A stretch of DNA of 58,905 nucleotides from Bacillus cytotoxicus (GTDB taxonomy: Bacteria > Bacillota > Bacilli > Bacillales > Bacillaceae_G): positions 1-58,905 of the forward strand of contig NZ_JAMBOP010000030.1 of the NCBI RefSeq assembly GCF_023715645.1, written 5' to 3'. A program made the translations under genes and the position numbers. The notes beneath the pieces were generated by a model, which was not told the origin of the DNA, did no database searches, and was given only the letters and a program-made list of their open reading frames with translations. This document shows, piece by piece, positions 34,007 to 44,143 of the stretch (position 1 is its first letter; every line of letters begins with the position of its first letter).

Positions 34007-36349
34007 ATGTCTAAAAAGAAAAACACAAAACTAAGTACTTTATTATGTGTAGCAGGATCAGCAATGTTATTAGCTTCACCAACAATAACTAAGGCGGAAA
34101 CACCTACTGCAAATGTTCAAGGTAGTCAAATTATTGGAGTAGGAACTCATGGTATTTGGTCTACACCTTATGGTTTACCTGGTGCTAACTATATTGGTTC
34201 TACAAACCAATATTTAGGTAAAGAAATTGAGTTTACACAAAAGATGGAATTAAACGGTGTAACTTGGTATAAAATCAATCTAGACGGTAAGACTTTAGGT
34301 TGGGTAGACAGTAGAGCATTTAGTAAACTAACAAACATAGAAAAAGTAAATGAAAACTCATATATGGGGTATGCAGGAACTGACCATCATGGTGTTTGGT
34401 CTGCTCCTTATGGGGTAGAAGGTGGAAGTTACATATGCCCAACTGATAAATTTTCATACAAAGACGTTAAAGTCGTTGAAAAAGCAAATTACGGAAAAAC
34501 AACTTGGTATAAAATCAGTGTAGACGGAAAAGTAGTAGGTTGGGTAGACAAGGGAGTAATGGACAAAGGTAATGTAAAACCTGCTAACTTCGATGTAACA
34601 ATTGGAAGTACACAAGGAAACGATGTTTGGTCTGCTCCTTGGGGTACGAATTATGCTGAATTTGGCGGTTCTACAAACCAATATGCTTACCAAAAAATGC
34701 ATGTATCAAAGACTTTAAAGATTGAGAAAACAAACTGGTACTATGTAAGTAAAGACGGTAAAAACATTGGTTGGATTGACGGCGGTAGAGCGTTATCAAC
34801 TTTAGAAAATGTAAAAGATGAAAACTCTTATCAATTTATCGGAACTGCTAAGAGTTCAGATGGTGTTTGGTCTGCTCCTTATGGAGAACCAGGTGCGTAC
34901 TGGCTTAACTCCGCTAATGAGTATAACTACCAAAAAGTACAAGTTATTCAAAGCGGAACGAAAAACGGTGTAAAATGGTATAAAGTTAAACGTGGTAGCC
35001 AATTAATAGGTTGGGTAGATTCTAGAGTTATGACAACAAACTTTAACCCTCAAGATGAGAATAAGTCTGCTTATATCGGAACTGCTAAGAGTTCAGACGG
35101 TGTTTGGAGTTCTCCTTATGGTTTACCAGGATCACATTGGATTGACTCAGTGAGTAACCATACATTTAATCTAGTTCATATTTCTCAAAGTATAGATTTC
35201 CAAGGAACAAAATGGTATCAAATTGCCGAAAACGGTAGACCACTAGGTTGGATAGATGCTAAAACTATTTCTACTAGTGTTAACACTGTTAAAAATGAAG
35301 ACAAGACCGTTATGCTAGGTGACGTATATGGAAACGGTGTATGGTCATTGCCTTATGGTCAAGACGGTGCTAAATGGATTAACGGTGCAACGGCATATAT
35401 GAACAAGCCAGTACATGTAACTCGTAGTCTAGTTAGTGGTAACACTACATGGTATAAATTCGAGGTAGATGGTAAAGAACAAGGTTGGGTAGACGCTAAA
35501 ACAATATCTAACGCAACAAATATTAGAACAATGAATGAAACATTCCATGTAACAGGTCAAAGTGGTCACGGGGTATTATCAAGACCTTGGGGTATGCAAA
35601 ACGGTTCTCATTTACAATCTGCAAACGATTTACTAGGTAAAAACTTAGATGTTAAATTAGCTATGAATTATAATGGTACTACTTGGTATGGTTTCAATAA
35701 CAACGGTCAATTTAACTGGATTGACTCAAAAGCGGTATCTAAAGGTTCAGCACAACAGACTGGTTTAGCAGGGCTTGTAGCATCTTCTCCAACGGCTCAA
35801 CGTACAAATCAGATTGTAACTGTTATATCTTATGGAACAAGTGCTAAAGTATCCTTCTTTGAAAAAGAGAACGGACTATGGCATGAAAGATTCTATACAT
35901 TCGGTTATGTAGGCTCTCAAGGGGTAGGACAAGCAAGTGAGTCATCAAAAAGAACTCCTAAAGGTTCTTATTCTCTAGGATTCGCATTCGGTACTTCAAA
36001 CCCAGGTACTAACTTACCATTCCGACAAATCACACCTAATTCTTATTGGATTAGCAATGTAGATGATGACCAATATAACACATGGCAAGAACGGGATTGG
36101 TCTTCTAGAAGTGATGAGCACTTAAGCGACTATTCTGTACAGTATAAATATGGTATCGTAATTAATTACAATACCGAAAATATACAAAGAGGTGCAGGTT
36201 CCGGTTTCTTCTTACACGTGTCTAACGGTAGACCAACAGCAGGTTGTGTAGCTATTCCAGAGGATCAAATGTATGAACTAATGAAACGAATTAACCAAGG
36301 CGCATATATCATTAACGTAAATAATGAACAAGAGATTAAAAACTACTAA
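34007..36349 (+). CDS. Secreted L,D-transpeptidase-like protein with seven GW modules
   Basis: 780 residues. Signal peptide about 1-30 (LLCVAGSAMLLASPTITKAE). Seven repeats of about 70 residues follow, each with GVWS-PYG near the start and WYK..DGK..GWVD near the end: GW/SH3-like modules that bind lipoteichoic acid or wall polymers. In the seventh, GW is replaced by NW. The C-terminal 190 residues form a YkuD-type domain with GYVGSQGVGQASESSKRTPKG and the catalytic-type block FLHVSNGRPTAGCVAIPED. Known relatives cross-link peptidoglycan; here the modules would tether the enzyme to the cell surface. It heads an accessory region. Confidence 0.82.
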   Translation: MSKKKNTKLSTLLCVAGSAMLLASPTITKAETPTANVQGSQIIGVGTHGIWSTPYGLPGANYIGSTNQYLGKEIEFTQKMELNGVTWYKINLDGKTLGWVDSRAFSKLTNIEKVNENSYMGYAGTDHHGVWSAPYGVEGGSYICPTDKFSYKDVKVVEKANYGKTTWYKISVDGKVVGWVDKGVMDKGNVKPANFDVTIGSTQGNDVWSAPWGTNYAEFGGSTNQYAYQKMHVSKTLKIEKTNWYYVSKDGKNIGWIDGGRALSTLENVKDENSYQFIGTAKSSDGVWSAPYGEPGAYWLNSANEYNYQKVQVIQSGTKNGVKWYKVKRGSQLIGWVDSRVMTTNFNPQDENKSAYIGTAKSSDGVWSSPYGLPGSHWIDSVSNHTFNLVHISQSIDFQGTKWYQIAENGRPLGWIDAKTISTSVNTVKNEDKTVMLGDVYGNGVWSLPYGQDGAKWINGATAYMNKPVHVTRSLVSGNTTWYKFEVDGKEQGWVDAKTISNATNIRTMNETFHVTGQSGHGVLSRPWGMQNGSHLQSANDLLGKNLDVKLAMNYNGTTWYGFNNNGQFNWIDSKAVSKGSAQQTGLAGLVASSPTAQRTNQIVTVISYGTSAKVSFFEKENGLWHERFYTFGYVGSQGVGQASESSKRTPKGSYSLGFAFGTSNPGTNLPFRQITPNSYWISNVDDDQYNTWQERDWSSRSDEHLSDYSVQYKYGIVINYNTENIQRGAGSGFFLHVSNGRPTAGCVAIPEDQMYELMKRINQGAYIINVNNEQEIKNY

Positions 36350-36487
36350 TTATAGTTTAGCTGTAATTCGTATAAAAATTGTAAACTATGAATATAAGAA
36401 TTAAATATAAAATTGAATAAACTGAAAATAGTGGGTAAGCGAATCTTATCCACTATTTAAGCATAATTTAAGAAAGGAAAAAATAAA

Positions 36488-37295
36488 ATGCTATCTAATA
36501 TTCATTTTCAAGAGAACATAAGACATACGGATTATGAAATTAAAATAATTTCATCTGGAGACAACTTTCCAAGTATTGATATATCTGAATCACAACTCCA
36601 TTATCTACTTGTCATGATCCGCACAGGCATAGACATACAGAGTATAAAGCAAGAACTGAATTCTAGATCAACATATCAACGCATTATTGAAAGAAAGGTT
36701 GTTAAAAGAAATAAAAGGTAGTTATTTCCCTGCATGTATGGTTATAACAACTCATGAAGGAAATCAGCTATATAATCTATGTGAACCTCTAATTACACCT
36801 ACACTTCAAATCATTGAAAAGCACTCAAAACAAATCATTACTCTTTGCGAAAAAATTGATACATTTAAACAATTATCCATAGAAGCTTGCAGTCTCTTAC
36901 TATATAGCGGTGTTTTATTGGATTTTGGACAAATCAATAATGTGGAGAAAAATTATTTGAAAAGCGAGCTTCCTCCTAGAAATAACAAAAGATATTACTA
37001 TTCCATCCAAGAAAAAGAAAAAACAAACGAAGAAGCCTTTGGGATATACGGAAATCATTATTTAGACTTAGATGAAATTCAAATTTGCCTCTATGGAAAT
37101 AAACGTTATACAACAACTAATTTAATAACTGCTAATAAAGAGATGTTAGAAGAATACTTTCAACAGCCCGTACTCGATGTTAATCAATTTAAAAAACAAC
37201 TAGTTCAAAAATTCGTTTCCTCGAACACGCAAATAGATGTACCACTTAATTTATTCTATTATCCCAGTATTCCTTTAAATAATGGTATATTTTGA
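36488..37295 (+). pseudogene. Unknown gene, broken by frameshift
   Basis: Two overlapping frames look like one protein: 36488-36721 (MLSNIHFQENIRHTDYEIKI ... STYQRIIERK) and 36687-37295 (ERLLKEIKGSYFPACMVITT ... TQIDVPLNLFY). The second has no ribosome site of its own. The last conserved segment, QIDVPLNLFY, is repeated at 38370 as QIDVPLSLFY, where the frame goes on for another 75 residues. So the original gene was probably longer and has been both frameshifted and split by the segment carrying the lipoprotein gene. No family recognised. Confidence 0.5.
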
Positions 37296-37373
37296 TGAAA
37301 GCAATAAAGATATTGGAAATAAAACAACTGATTAATTAAATAAACCAGAGTAAATATTAAAGGGGTGTAAGTT

Positions 37374-38291
37374 ATGGAAGTGAAGAAACTTGTAGGCTTT
37401 GCAATACCCGTAATGATGTTATTAAGTAGTTGTGGGATAGAAAATAAGACTTCAAAAGAAACAAAGACTGTACCGCAGTCCATATCAAAAGTGATGGTTT
37501 CAGAAGATGACTACCCTCAATATGTATTAGACTTAGGTAATGAATTAAATAAAGCATTTGAAACATGTATTAAAACAATAAACAACAATCAATCAAGGAA
37601 AAAGGTACTTGCTAGCGTAGAAGGGGCAAACAAAACACTAACAAAGTTTGAGTCCATTGAATATCCGAATAGATATGTAAGCACACAGAAAAATCTAGAG
37701 AAATCAATCTCATCGTATAAGAAAGCACTTTCTATTATTAGAGATTCGTATTCAAAAGATAAGATATATGATAAGGGGGTAAGTACAGAAGTCCTAGAAA
37801 ACATAAAACCTTATCTACAAGACGGTGATAATTATTGGACTACCGTATATAAAGAGTTGATAAACGATGTTACGAGGTCAAAAGGAGGGTCACTAGACTC
37901 CGAAGATTTAAAAGAGACAGATAATGGGGTAGACTATGAAAAAGTGAAGAATAGTGTAGTAGACGGTAAAGAGTTAACAGGCAACTGGGGTATGGTACGT
38001 AGTGGTAAATTTATAACAACATTTATTCTAAAAGACGGTAATCCTAAAACATTTGAGATATACACAAAAGACGACTATCCGAGTAAGAAAAACGTAATAG
38101 AAGGTACATGGGAATATGATAGAGATAATATGCTAATGAAACTTCATATTACAAAACAAGTATCAAGTGGGATAGTTGTTCGTGTGAAACAGAAAAACAT
38201 AGATTACAAAGTACAAAACTATGATACAAATTATTTGCAAGTATACAACTGGAATGCACAAACTATAAATAGAAATGTAAAGCAAAAATAA
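37374..38291 (+). CDS. DUF3994-type lipoprotein
   Basis: 305 residues behind AAAGGGGTG. The lipoprotein signal is FAIPVMMLLSSC with the lipidated Cys near residue 20. A helical domain follows (about 40-165) and then a beta-rich C-terminal domain (TGNWGMVRSGKFITTFILKD, then EGTWEYDRDNMLMKLHI) that matches DUF3994, a domain common in B. cereus group lipoproteins. Function unknown. It lies between the two halves of a disrupted gene. Confidence 0.7.
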   Translation: MEVKKLVGFAIPVMMLLSSCGIENKTSKETKTVPQSISKVMVSEDDYPQYVLDLGNELNKAFETCIKTINNNQSRKKVLASVEGANKTLTKFESIEYPNRYVSTQKNLEKSISSYKKALSIIRDSYSKDKIYDKGVSTEVLENIKPYLQDGDNYWTTVYKELINDVTRSKGGSLDSEDLKETDNGVDYEKVKNSVVDGKELTGNWGMVRSGKFITTFILKDGNPKTFEIYTKDDYPSKKNVIEGTWEYDRDNMLMKLHITKQVSSGIVVRVKQKNIDYKVQNYDTNYLQVYNWNAQTINRNVKQK

Positions 38292-38314
38292 AGTATCATT
38301 ACATGAAACAGTAA

Positions 38315-38626
38315 TATAAGAAAGTAAGGGGATTAGGTGTAGAAACTCAAAAATTCATTTCTCCTAACCCACAAATAGATGTACCACTTAGTTTATTTTA
38401 TGAAAAAGTTGGATTACAAAATGATTCAAAACCTATAACCCCAATATTCAAAGCAGCTGACTTAATCATACTAGATGAAATCGCTAACACAATTAGCGAA
38501 GATCTAATTAGGATTTGTAGAACAAAAGATATCATTCCTGTTTACGAATCGATTAGATATGGAAATAACCCCTCTACAGAAGAGGATTTACAAAAAATAA
38601 TGCAGTGGATACAACGAAACAAGTAG
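38315..38626 (+). pseudogene. C-terminal fragment of the gene broken at 36488
   Basis: Open frame without a start reading QKFISPNPQIDVPLSLFYEK, then ITPIFKAADLIILDEIANTI and ending MQWIQRNK. The first 20 residues match the end of the frame at 37195-37257 at protein level, with about 20% base divergence, so the overlap is old or came from a related copy. Confidence 0.5.
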
Positions 38627-38666
38627 AGTGAGTTAGAAAAATTTAAAATGAATTAAACAAAAACAC

Positions 38667-38708
38667 AAGGGCAATACATCATTTTGTAATTAACATTGCC
38701 CTTTTTCA
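38667..38708 (+). terminator. Rho-independent terminator
   Basis: AAGGGCAAT pairs with ATTGCCCTT, followed by T run. Confidence 0.75.
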
Positions 38709-39082
38709 CCTATAAAAACCTACTTAAAATTCCCCCAAACAACCCCTCGATTTCACAAATTTTCTCCGATGTAAATCCTTGTTTTATTAAAATTTTTCTA
38801 GAAGGGATATTTAGAAAGAAAAATTGAGAAATGGGTGGAGATGCCTGGATGTGATGTGAGATTTGTCATCAAGATTATCTATTGCAGGTAAAACATTATG
38901 TCAATCATGCAGTGAAGGATTGGAAAACAAATAGAAGCTGTAGTTAATCGGAATGTAAAAGCAACGGAAGATATTACTTATAGAATTACAGAATGTGCAT
39001 TTTTCTTTTTAAATTTTGCATTATTATCATACAAATCTGGTATTATATATTTATATAAATATTACATTTTAGGAGAATCAGA
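38709..39082. other. Intergenic region with a zinc-ribbon remnant
   Basis: At about 38860-38931 two frames carry CEIC and GKTLCQSCSEGLENK, as if a small two-CxxC protein had been frameshifted. Support is weak. The remainder is AT-rich, with a TTTAGGAG ribosome site for the next gene. Confidence 0.25.
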
Positions 39083-39691
39083 ATGAACAAAAAGTTAATT
39101 ATTAGTGGAGTGATTGGTTTTATTGTAATCATAATCGCTCTTGTAAGTATGAACGTTATACAGTCTAATAATAAAAAAGCAGAAGAACAAAAAAAGAAGG
39201 ATGAAGAATATTTAACATCTACTGCTAAATATTATAATGATTTCGAATTGATGGGTGCTTTATCTGACCTTGTATTACCTGCATATTCAGAAGCATGGTC
39301 AAATGCGATAAATAACCATAGTGATTTCAACAAAGCTCTATCTGAAAGTAAAACAGCTAAAGCTTCAATGACTTCTCTAATTCCTACAATCTACGAAAGA
39401 ATGGAAAAAGAACTTAAGGTAGTTTCTGAAGCCGCAAAAGAACAGCCTAAAAGATATGAAGAAGTGTACAGTGAGTATAAAAACATGCACGGAATCATAA
39501 CTTCTTTAAAAGAACAAATGATAATACCAAGTGGTTCTTTAATTACATTTAATCAAAATGTGAACACGTTATTTCAAGAATACAAAAAAGCTAAAGGGAA
39601 GATCGATGTCGCAATTTCTGATGATGTTAAAACTGAAATTGAAAAGATTAAAGAAGAAAATAAACAAAATTCAAGTTCAACAAACAATTGA
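39083..39691 (+). CDS. Membrane-anchored coiled-coil protein (202 aa)
   Basis: One N-terminal transmembrane helix (LIISGVIGFIVIIIALVSMN), then a charged linker and an extracytoplasmic helical domain ending in a coiled-coil-like DVKTEIEKIKEENKQN. The layout resembles small surface proteins encoded on Bacillus accessory DNA. No family recognised. A strong terminator follows. Confidence 0.55.
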   Translation: MNKKLIISGVIGFIVIIIALVSMNVIQSNNKKAEEQKKKDEEYLTSTAKYYNDFELMGALSDLVLPAYSEAWSNAINNHSDFNKALSESKTAKASMTSLIPTIYERMEKELKVVSEAAKEQPKRYEEVYSEYKNMHGIITSLKEQMIIPSGSLITFNQNVNTLFQEYKKAKGKIDVAISDDVKTEIEKIKEENKQNSSSTNN

Positions 39692-39692
39692 G

Positions 39693-39723
39693 AACAAGCG
39701 CACTTTCGAGCGCTTGTTTTTTT
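39693..39723 (+). terminator. Rho-independent terminator
   Basis: AACAAGCGC pairs with GCGCTTGTT, followed by seven T. Confidence 0.85.
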
Positions 39724-39827
39724 GTAATTTCTTCAGAAAAATTCCACATTAATGTTGTGATGTTAAAATAATGTTAGAACACCATAAAAATAGATTTTAC
39801 AGAGGAGAATTTTATTTTAACGTCCTT

Positions 39828-39953
39828 CAAACAATTCCATTCTACATACCATTAATCCCTAAAATACTAAAAAGCTAAACAATAAATACAGAATATAAAA
39901 ATCCAATGCAACAAGCCAATGAAAAAATAAATAGACGATACCGAATTTATTAG
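39828..39953 (+). pseudogene. Decayed paralogue of the gene at 51886
   Basis: Reads QTIPFYIPLIPKI, a stop codon, then TEYKNPMQQANEKINRRYR. The intact gene at 51886 has QTVPFFVALIPKS and SEYKNPMQRAIDKLDQRYN, separated by about 35 residues that are missing here. The start region is not recognisable. Confidence 0.6.
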
Positions 39954-40076
39954 CTTAAATACAGGAAAACAATCTTATTTTGTTGAAATTACTCGTAAGT
40001 ATGCCAATTACACAAAGGGGAAATAATTTGACTTTGTTGAAGTATTTTGAAGTGAAAAAAATAGGGGAGATAAAGA

Positions 40077-40148
40077 ATGGATTTGGTATTAACAGAAGAA
40101 ATAGTATTGAACGACCTTATTAATACTTGTAATATTAACGGAGTATAA
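40077..40148 (+). CDS. Possible very small peptide (23 aa)
   Basis: ATG behind AGGGGAGATAAAG, encoding MDLVLTEEIVLNDLINTCNI plus three residues. Only the ribosome site supports it; it may be the 5' end of a truncated gene. Confidence 0.25.
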   Translation: MDLVLTEEIVLNDLINTCNINGV

Positions 40149-40272
40149 AGAAAAAGAGTCCAAAGACTAGATAATTAAATACCTAGATTTAAGTGGATTA
40201 CATAAAACAAAATTATTTGTATCCATAATATAATTTTAGATTCAAAGGAAGGTTTTGGGAGGAGGGATTATC

Positions 40273-40401
40273 ATGGTAGAAACTTTAATACTGGTAGTAT
40301 TATTTTTCATATTATACGAACTAATTAAAACAAAAAATGAACTGAAATTTTTTAGAAACGATATGAAGCGTTTCCTAGAAAAAGAGGAAAAAGATACATA
40401 A
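40273..40401 (+). CDS. Small single-span membrane protein (42 aa)
   Basis: ATG behind GGGAGGAGGG. An N-terminal hydrophobic helix (TLILVVLFFILYELI) is followed by a charged tail (RFLEKEEKDT). The topology is clean and the ribosome site strong; no family recognised. Confidence 0.5.
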   Translation: MVETLILVVLFFILYELIKTKNELKFFRNDMKRFLEKEEKDT

Positions 40402-40441
40402 AGTTTGCTTGGTTTAGATTTCACTAATTATTTAGAGTGAA

Positions 40442-40681
40442 TTGTTAAAGGGAAAGTTCTCTTATTCTTACCGAATTGCAAAAGCAGCACAAAACATGCT
40501 TACGCTGTGTTTAAGTCAAGAACTAGAGAATATTCCCATTTTAGTTACAACTATACATCCAGGGAACATACTAATGTTACTGGAGATATGGAAAAGAGCT
40601 TTGAAAAGATGTAATAATTCAATGAAACAAACTTCTTTTCAAGTTTCTCTCTTTAAATTATTACATCTATTGTTTAAGTAG
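40442..40681 (+). pseudogene. Short-chain dehydrogenase fragment
   Basis: The start of the frame (SYRIAKAAQNMLTLCLSQEL, then ILVTTIHPGNI) is the catalytic Y-x-x-x-K helix and following strand of an SDR oxidoreductase. The nucleotide-binding N-terminus is absent, and the last 30 codons are unrelated. Confidence 0.75.
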
Positions 40682-40719
40682 CTATAGTACAAAATTACAC
40701 ATCTACCTTTTATAAATGT

Positions 40720-41097
40720 TTAAAGAATTATGCCTGAGAAACTTCCTTTTAATACTTCTTTTTCAAGTTGATTCATACATGTAAATGCTGCAGTAATTTT
40801 TGTTCGATTTTTTTCATCCAGTTCAAATTGTTCAATAATTACGTCACAACGGATCGTATCACCACTAAAAACTGGGCGTAAGAATTCGAAATCCATCTTA
40901 CGAGCCAGCACATTATAATCACCGCCAACTTTCGTAGGGAGTGTTGACGTTAAAAGTCCTTGTACAACAAATCGCCCTTGTTCATCTGGCGTAACATGAT
41001 GAACCCCCTCATCCTTTGATACCTTCGTAAATAATACAACATCTTCTTTTGTAAACGTTCGCTCAAAGGTGATTTTTTCGCCTACCTGTAATTCCAT
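40720..41097 (-). CDS. MaoC-like hotdog dehydratase
   Basis: 125 residues behind AGGAGGGGTA. It has the hotdog-fold order of MaoC/(R)-specific enoyl-CoA hydratases: LQVGEKITFERTFTKEDV, a modified D/H catalytic region (DEGVHHVTPDEQG), then RKMDFEFLRPVFSGDTI. Such enzymes hydrate enoyl-CoA thioesters. It seems intact although its neighbours are decayed. The substrate is unknown. Confidence 0.75.
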   Translation of the reverse strand: MELQVGEKITFERTFTKEDVVLFTKVSKDEGVHHVTPDEQGRFVVQGLLTSTLPTKVGGDYNVLARKMDFEFLRPVFSGDTIRCDVIIEQFELDEKNRTKITAAFTCMNQLEKEVLKGSFSGIIL

Positions 41098-41206
41098 CCA
41101 TACCCCTCCTTAAAACATTTCATGCTTTACTTAATTTTACTGTTGGAATCCACAGTCAACTAATATCGAAATATTCTTGTATTCATTATACAGAGACATG
41201 ATAAAA

Positions 41207-41622
41207 GAAGAAACGAAATCATCATAAAAGCATCGATAACCGGAAACTTCGAGGAATTTATTGATATTCTTACGGAAGATGTTGTACTTGTTACCGATGG
41301 CGGAGGAAAAGTGATTGCTGCATTAAATCCAATTGTAAGCAAACAACGTGTATCTGCCTTTCTTAAAGGAATTTCTGCTAAAGGAAGTTTCATAGGAGAA
41401 TTTCTTCCGGTGATGGTCAATGGCCAGAAAGGAATCTTGCAAGTAAAAGAGGGGCATCCTATCAAAGTCATCTGCTTTGAGTTAGATTCAAAACAAAAAA
41501 ATATCCGGAGAATCTTTATTGTTTCAAATCCGGATAAATTAAACCTTAATAAGGATAGACTGAGAGCTCAATGCGGGCTCTATATTTATGTCACAAATCA
41601 ATCCTCTGTTTTGTCTTATTAG
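41207..41622 (+). pseudogene. SigJ-type sigma factor, C-terminal fragment
   Basis: Open frame reading KASITGNFEEFIDILTEDVV, LVTDGGGKVIAALNPI and later FIVSNPDKLN, which is the SnoaL-like C-terminal domain of SigJ/ECF41-type sigma factors. The sigma-2 and sigma-4 regions are missing. The in-frame ATG at 41311 is internal. A following ATG with AGGAGATAGAC at 41657 (MEQRINYMRTL) may be the stub of the carboxymuconolactone-decarboxylase gene that usually accompanies such factors. Confidence 0.7.
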
Positions 41623-42646
41623 TGAAGTCCTAAAACGATTAAATGGAGGAGATAGACATGGAGCAACGTATTAACTACATGCGGACATTACGCTCAGCAC
41701 TAGGTTTCTTTTTTGTTAGATATAGTATTAGGCATCTTATTATCTTTGTTTACACTGCTCAGTCCGTTATGACGTTGAGCGAAGATGGTATGTAGATTGT
41801 CAATTTAAAATAAAGACGTACCGTTTTGAAAAAAGGTTTAACCGTTAGCTCTAAATGTGTATGAAAAATAAAGTCGTTTAATTTCATCTTCTTAAATACC
41901 ATAGCCTACCGTCTTATTAAAAGACGAAATTCAATGTTGTGGTAGAAACTTACTCGTTTATCAAAGATTCACGTATCGTTTTTTTATATAAATAGGCTAT
42001 GTTAAAGATAAAGGTTGATTATGATAAACAAAAACTCGCTAATCATAAGATAACGGGTTCGGTTTTGAAGTACAAAATTGCAATTTGCGGATAAATAATA
42101 AAATTAGCTTTCGAATTAACAAGATACATAATAATTGGCATTAAAATTGCTCAGGGCATAAAAGCTTTGAGCGTTTATTATACATTTAACTGCTGAAGTA
42201 AATAAGATGACAGAAGTTACAAGATTTCTCCTAAATTTAATAGCATATGCACAAAAAAAGATTGCCGCAGCTAATTTGGAGCAGCTTTAAAAATAAGCAT
42301 TATTAGAAAAAAATGAACTGCTAAAAATAATTGAAATAAGTAATGTTGCAGAAATTAGTATTTTAAACCACAAAGGCTCTTTTAGGAATTGGTTAATCAT
42401 AAATTTTATCCACTGCATAACGGTATAACTCCCTTCAATACACTTTCATTTCTAATTAAACATATGATGTATTCTTGAAAAGTAATACTTACCTTTTGCA
42501 ATGGTTGTAACATATGTATTAACAGCGTGATATGTAAAAATCAGGTACAAGAATTATCAAAATGCTATTTCTCGTAGTCTCAATGTGTTAGCAGTTTCCC
42601 ACGTTCCGAAAACACTTGCTAAAATAAGCATTGATTTCTTCTTAGT
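41623..42646. other. Gene graveyard, no intact gene
   Basis: About 1 kb without a credible gene. Protein-like stretches interrupted by stops occur at about 42208-42420 (MTEVTRFLLNLIAYAQKKIA, stops, then LLKIIEISNVAEISILN). Nothing is identifiable beyond decay. Confidence 0.4.
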
Positions 42647-42803
42647 GGCCATGCGGATGCGGTGTGTCCTGCGACACCTTCGCATGTATCGCGCGTCCAT
42701 TGGGGATTTGATGATCCAGTTGGGAAAGAGTGGTCCGAATTCCAACGTGTTCGTGATGAAATTGAAGCACGTATTAAAGAATTTTTTGAAACTGGTAAAT
42801 TCA
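42647..42803 (+). pseudogene. Arsenate reductase (LMW phosphatase type), C-terminal fragment
   Basis: Reads [40 protein letters not shown] and [12 protein letters not shown]-like residues, the end of thioredoxin-coupled ArsC. The P-loop with the catalytic Cys is gone, and past 42803 the frame is unrelated. Confidence 0.8.
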
Positions 42804-43066
42804 GCTTTTATACTAATGGGTACGTAAGTGGAATAAGAAACATTAAAATAATCGATCTTTATTTTAAAGCTACAGATATATAGTAGATTTTTAAAAAGGA
42901 AAAATTTTCAGACTGAAACTATCTCACAAATTTGCTAAAATACAATCAAATACAAAACGTAAGATTATCGCTCAAAATCCAGTATAACGAATAGATTGCT
43001 GTTTCTTATCAAAAATCAATAAACAATGTTACTAAAATGTCTTAATAAAATGACGAAAAGGTGATT

Positions 43067-44143
43067 ATGTTGAGAGAATATATTCTTGCTTTTTTGCAAA
43101 CAGCAAAACCTAAACGAGTTACAACAGAAGATCTTGAAACCTTCCTATACAAAGAATATAAAAATATCTACCAAGAAAAAGGTGGCTATACAGGATTTGC
43201 ACGTGTCGTGCTGATGCTAGTAGAAGAAGGCCTTATTAAACCAATCAAAGCCTGGGGACAAAACAGTTTATTCCCACCCCTATATAACGGATATCAAGCT
43301 GCGGTACAAGAAGTTACAAACAAAAAACAGATACAAAACCTATTAACAAGGTTCCATCCTACATTATCTCTTTCTTACTATATGACACATTATGATTACT
43401 ATCAAACTGATGAACCATTAATTCAAGCAATCAGTGATTTTCTCTATCAAACAGAAAAACAAGGAGCGGAAGATATTTCTGTAAACGAGCGATCGTTCGA
43501 ATTGTTTTATGATGAAAAAATATTGAAACAACATCAAGGGAAAACATTGTTAAATCGTTTGGGAATCACGTATGACGAATTGGCTTGTTATGAGACATAC
43601 GAACCATTTTTTTATATCAAAAGCAGGAAACAACATAGAAACAAGTTGCATGTATTGATTATTGAAAACAAAGACACGTATTTTAGTTTAAAGCGATTAT
43701 TTCAACACGGAATGCACACCTGGTTTGATATATCATTTAATTTGTTAATTTATGCTGAAGGGAAGAAAATCATCCATAGCATTTCCTTCATGGCGGAGAT
43801 TTTGGAAGAAGGGCAAGATTGTCATATTCATTATTACGGGGATTTGGATCCGTCTGGAATCCGCATTTGGCATTCAACGCGCCAAAATACGCCTTACCTC
43901 TGTGAACCATTTGTCCCGTTTTATCGTCGCTTGCTGCAAAAACATGGGCAACATACGATTTCGCAGCGTACTAAGCAAGTTGCAAGCGAAGAAGAATTAT
44001 CATCTTTTTATTCCTATTTCCGTGAAGAAGAAGTGATGCACATACAAGACATATTTGAAAAAAATCACTATTTACCCCAAGAAGGATTATCAAGAGTCGA
44101 TTATCATCAGTTGGGAAGTGTAAAAGATGGAAAAGTGGAATGA
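43067..44143 (+). CDS. jetD: Wadjet nuclease subunit JetD
   Basis: About 358 residues; the start is ATG 43067 or TTG 43070 (AAAGGTGA just upstream; a GTG at 43061 lies inside it). An N-terminal winged-helix region is followed by the C-terminal Toprim-like domain (DUF2220) with LIIENKDTY near residue 200 and HYYGDLDPSGIRIW near 260, giving the Glu and DxD metal ligands. In Wadjet systems JetD cleaves closed circular plasmid DNA once the SMC complex has extruded it. First gene of a four-gene overlapping operon. Confidence 0.88.
   Translation: MLREYILAFLQTAKPKRVTTEDLETFLYKEYKNIYQEKGGYTGFARVVLMLVEEGLIKPIKAWGQNSLFPPLYNGYQAAVQEVTNKKQIQNLLTRFHPTLSLSYYMTHYDYYQTDEPLIQAISDFLYQTEKQGAEDISVNERSFELFYDEKILKQHQGKTLLNRLGITYDELACYETYEPFFYIKSRKQHRNKLHVLIIENKDTYFSLKRLFQHGMHTWFDISFNLLIYAEGKKIIHSISFMAEILEEGQDCHIHYYGDLDPSGIRIWHSTRQNTPYLCEPFVPFYRRLLQKHGQHTISQRTKQVASEEELSSFYSYFREEEVMHIQDIFEKNHYLPQEGLSRVDYHQLGSVKDGKVE

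Noticed and set aside
34130-35760. Repeated DNA in the GW protein as a repeat region
   Set aside because: The periodicity is explained by seven diverged protein modules in one frame.
42585-42827. 80-aa plus-strand frame
   Set aside because: Out-of-frame reading of the arsenate reductase remnant, which has clear homology in the other frame.
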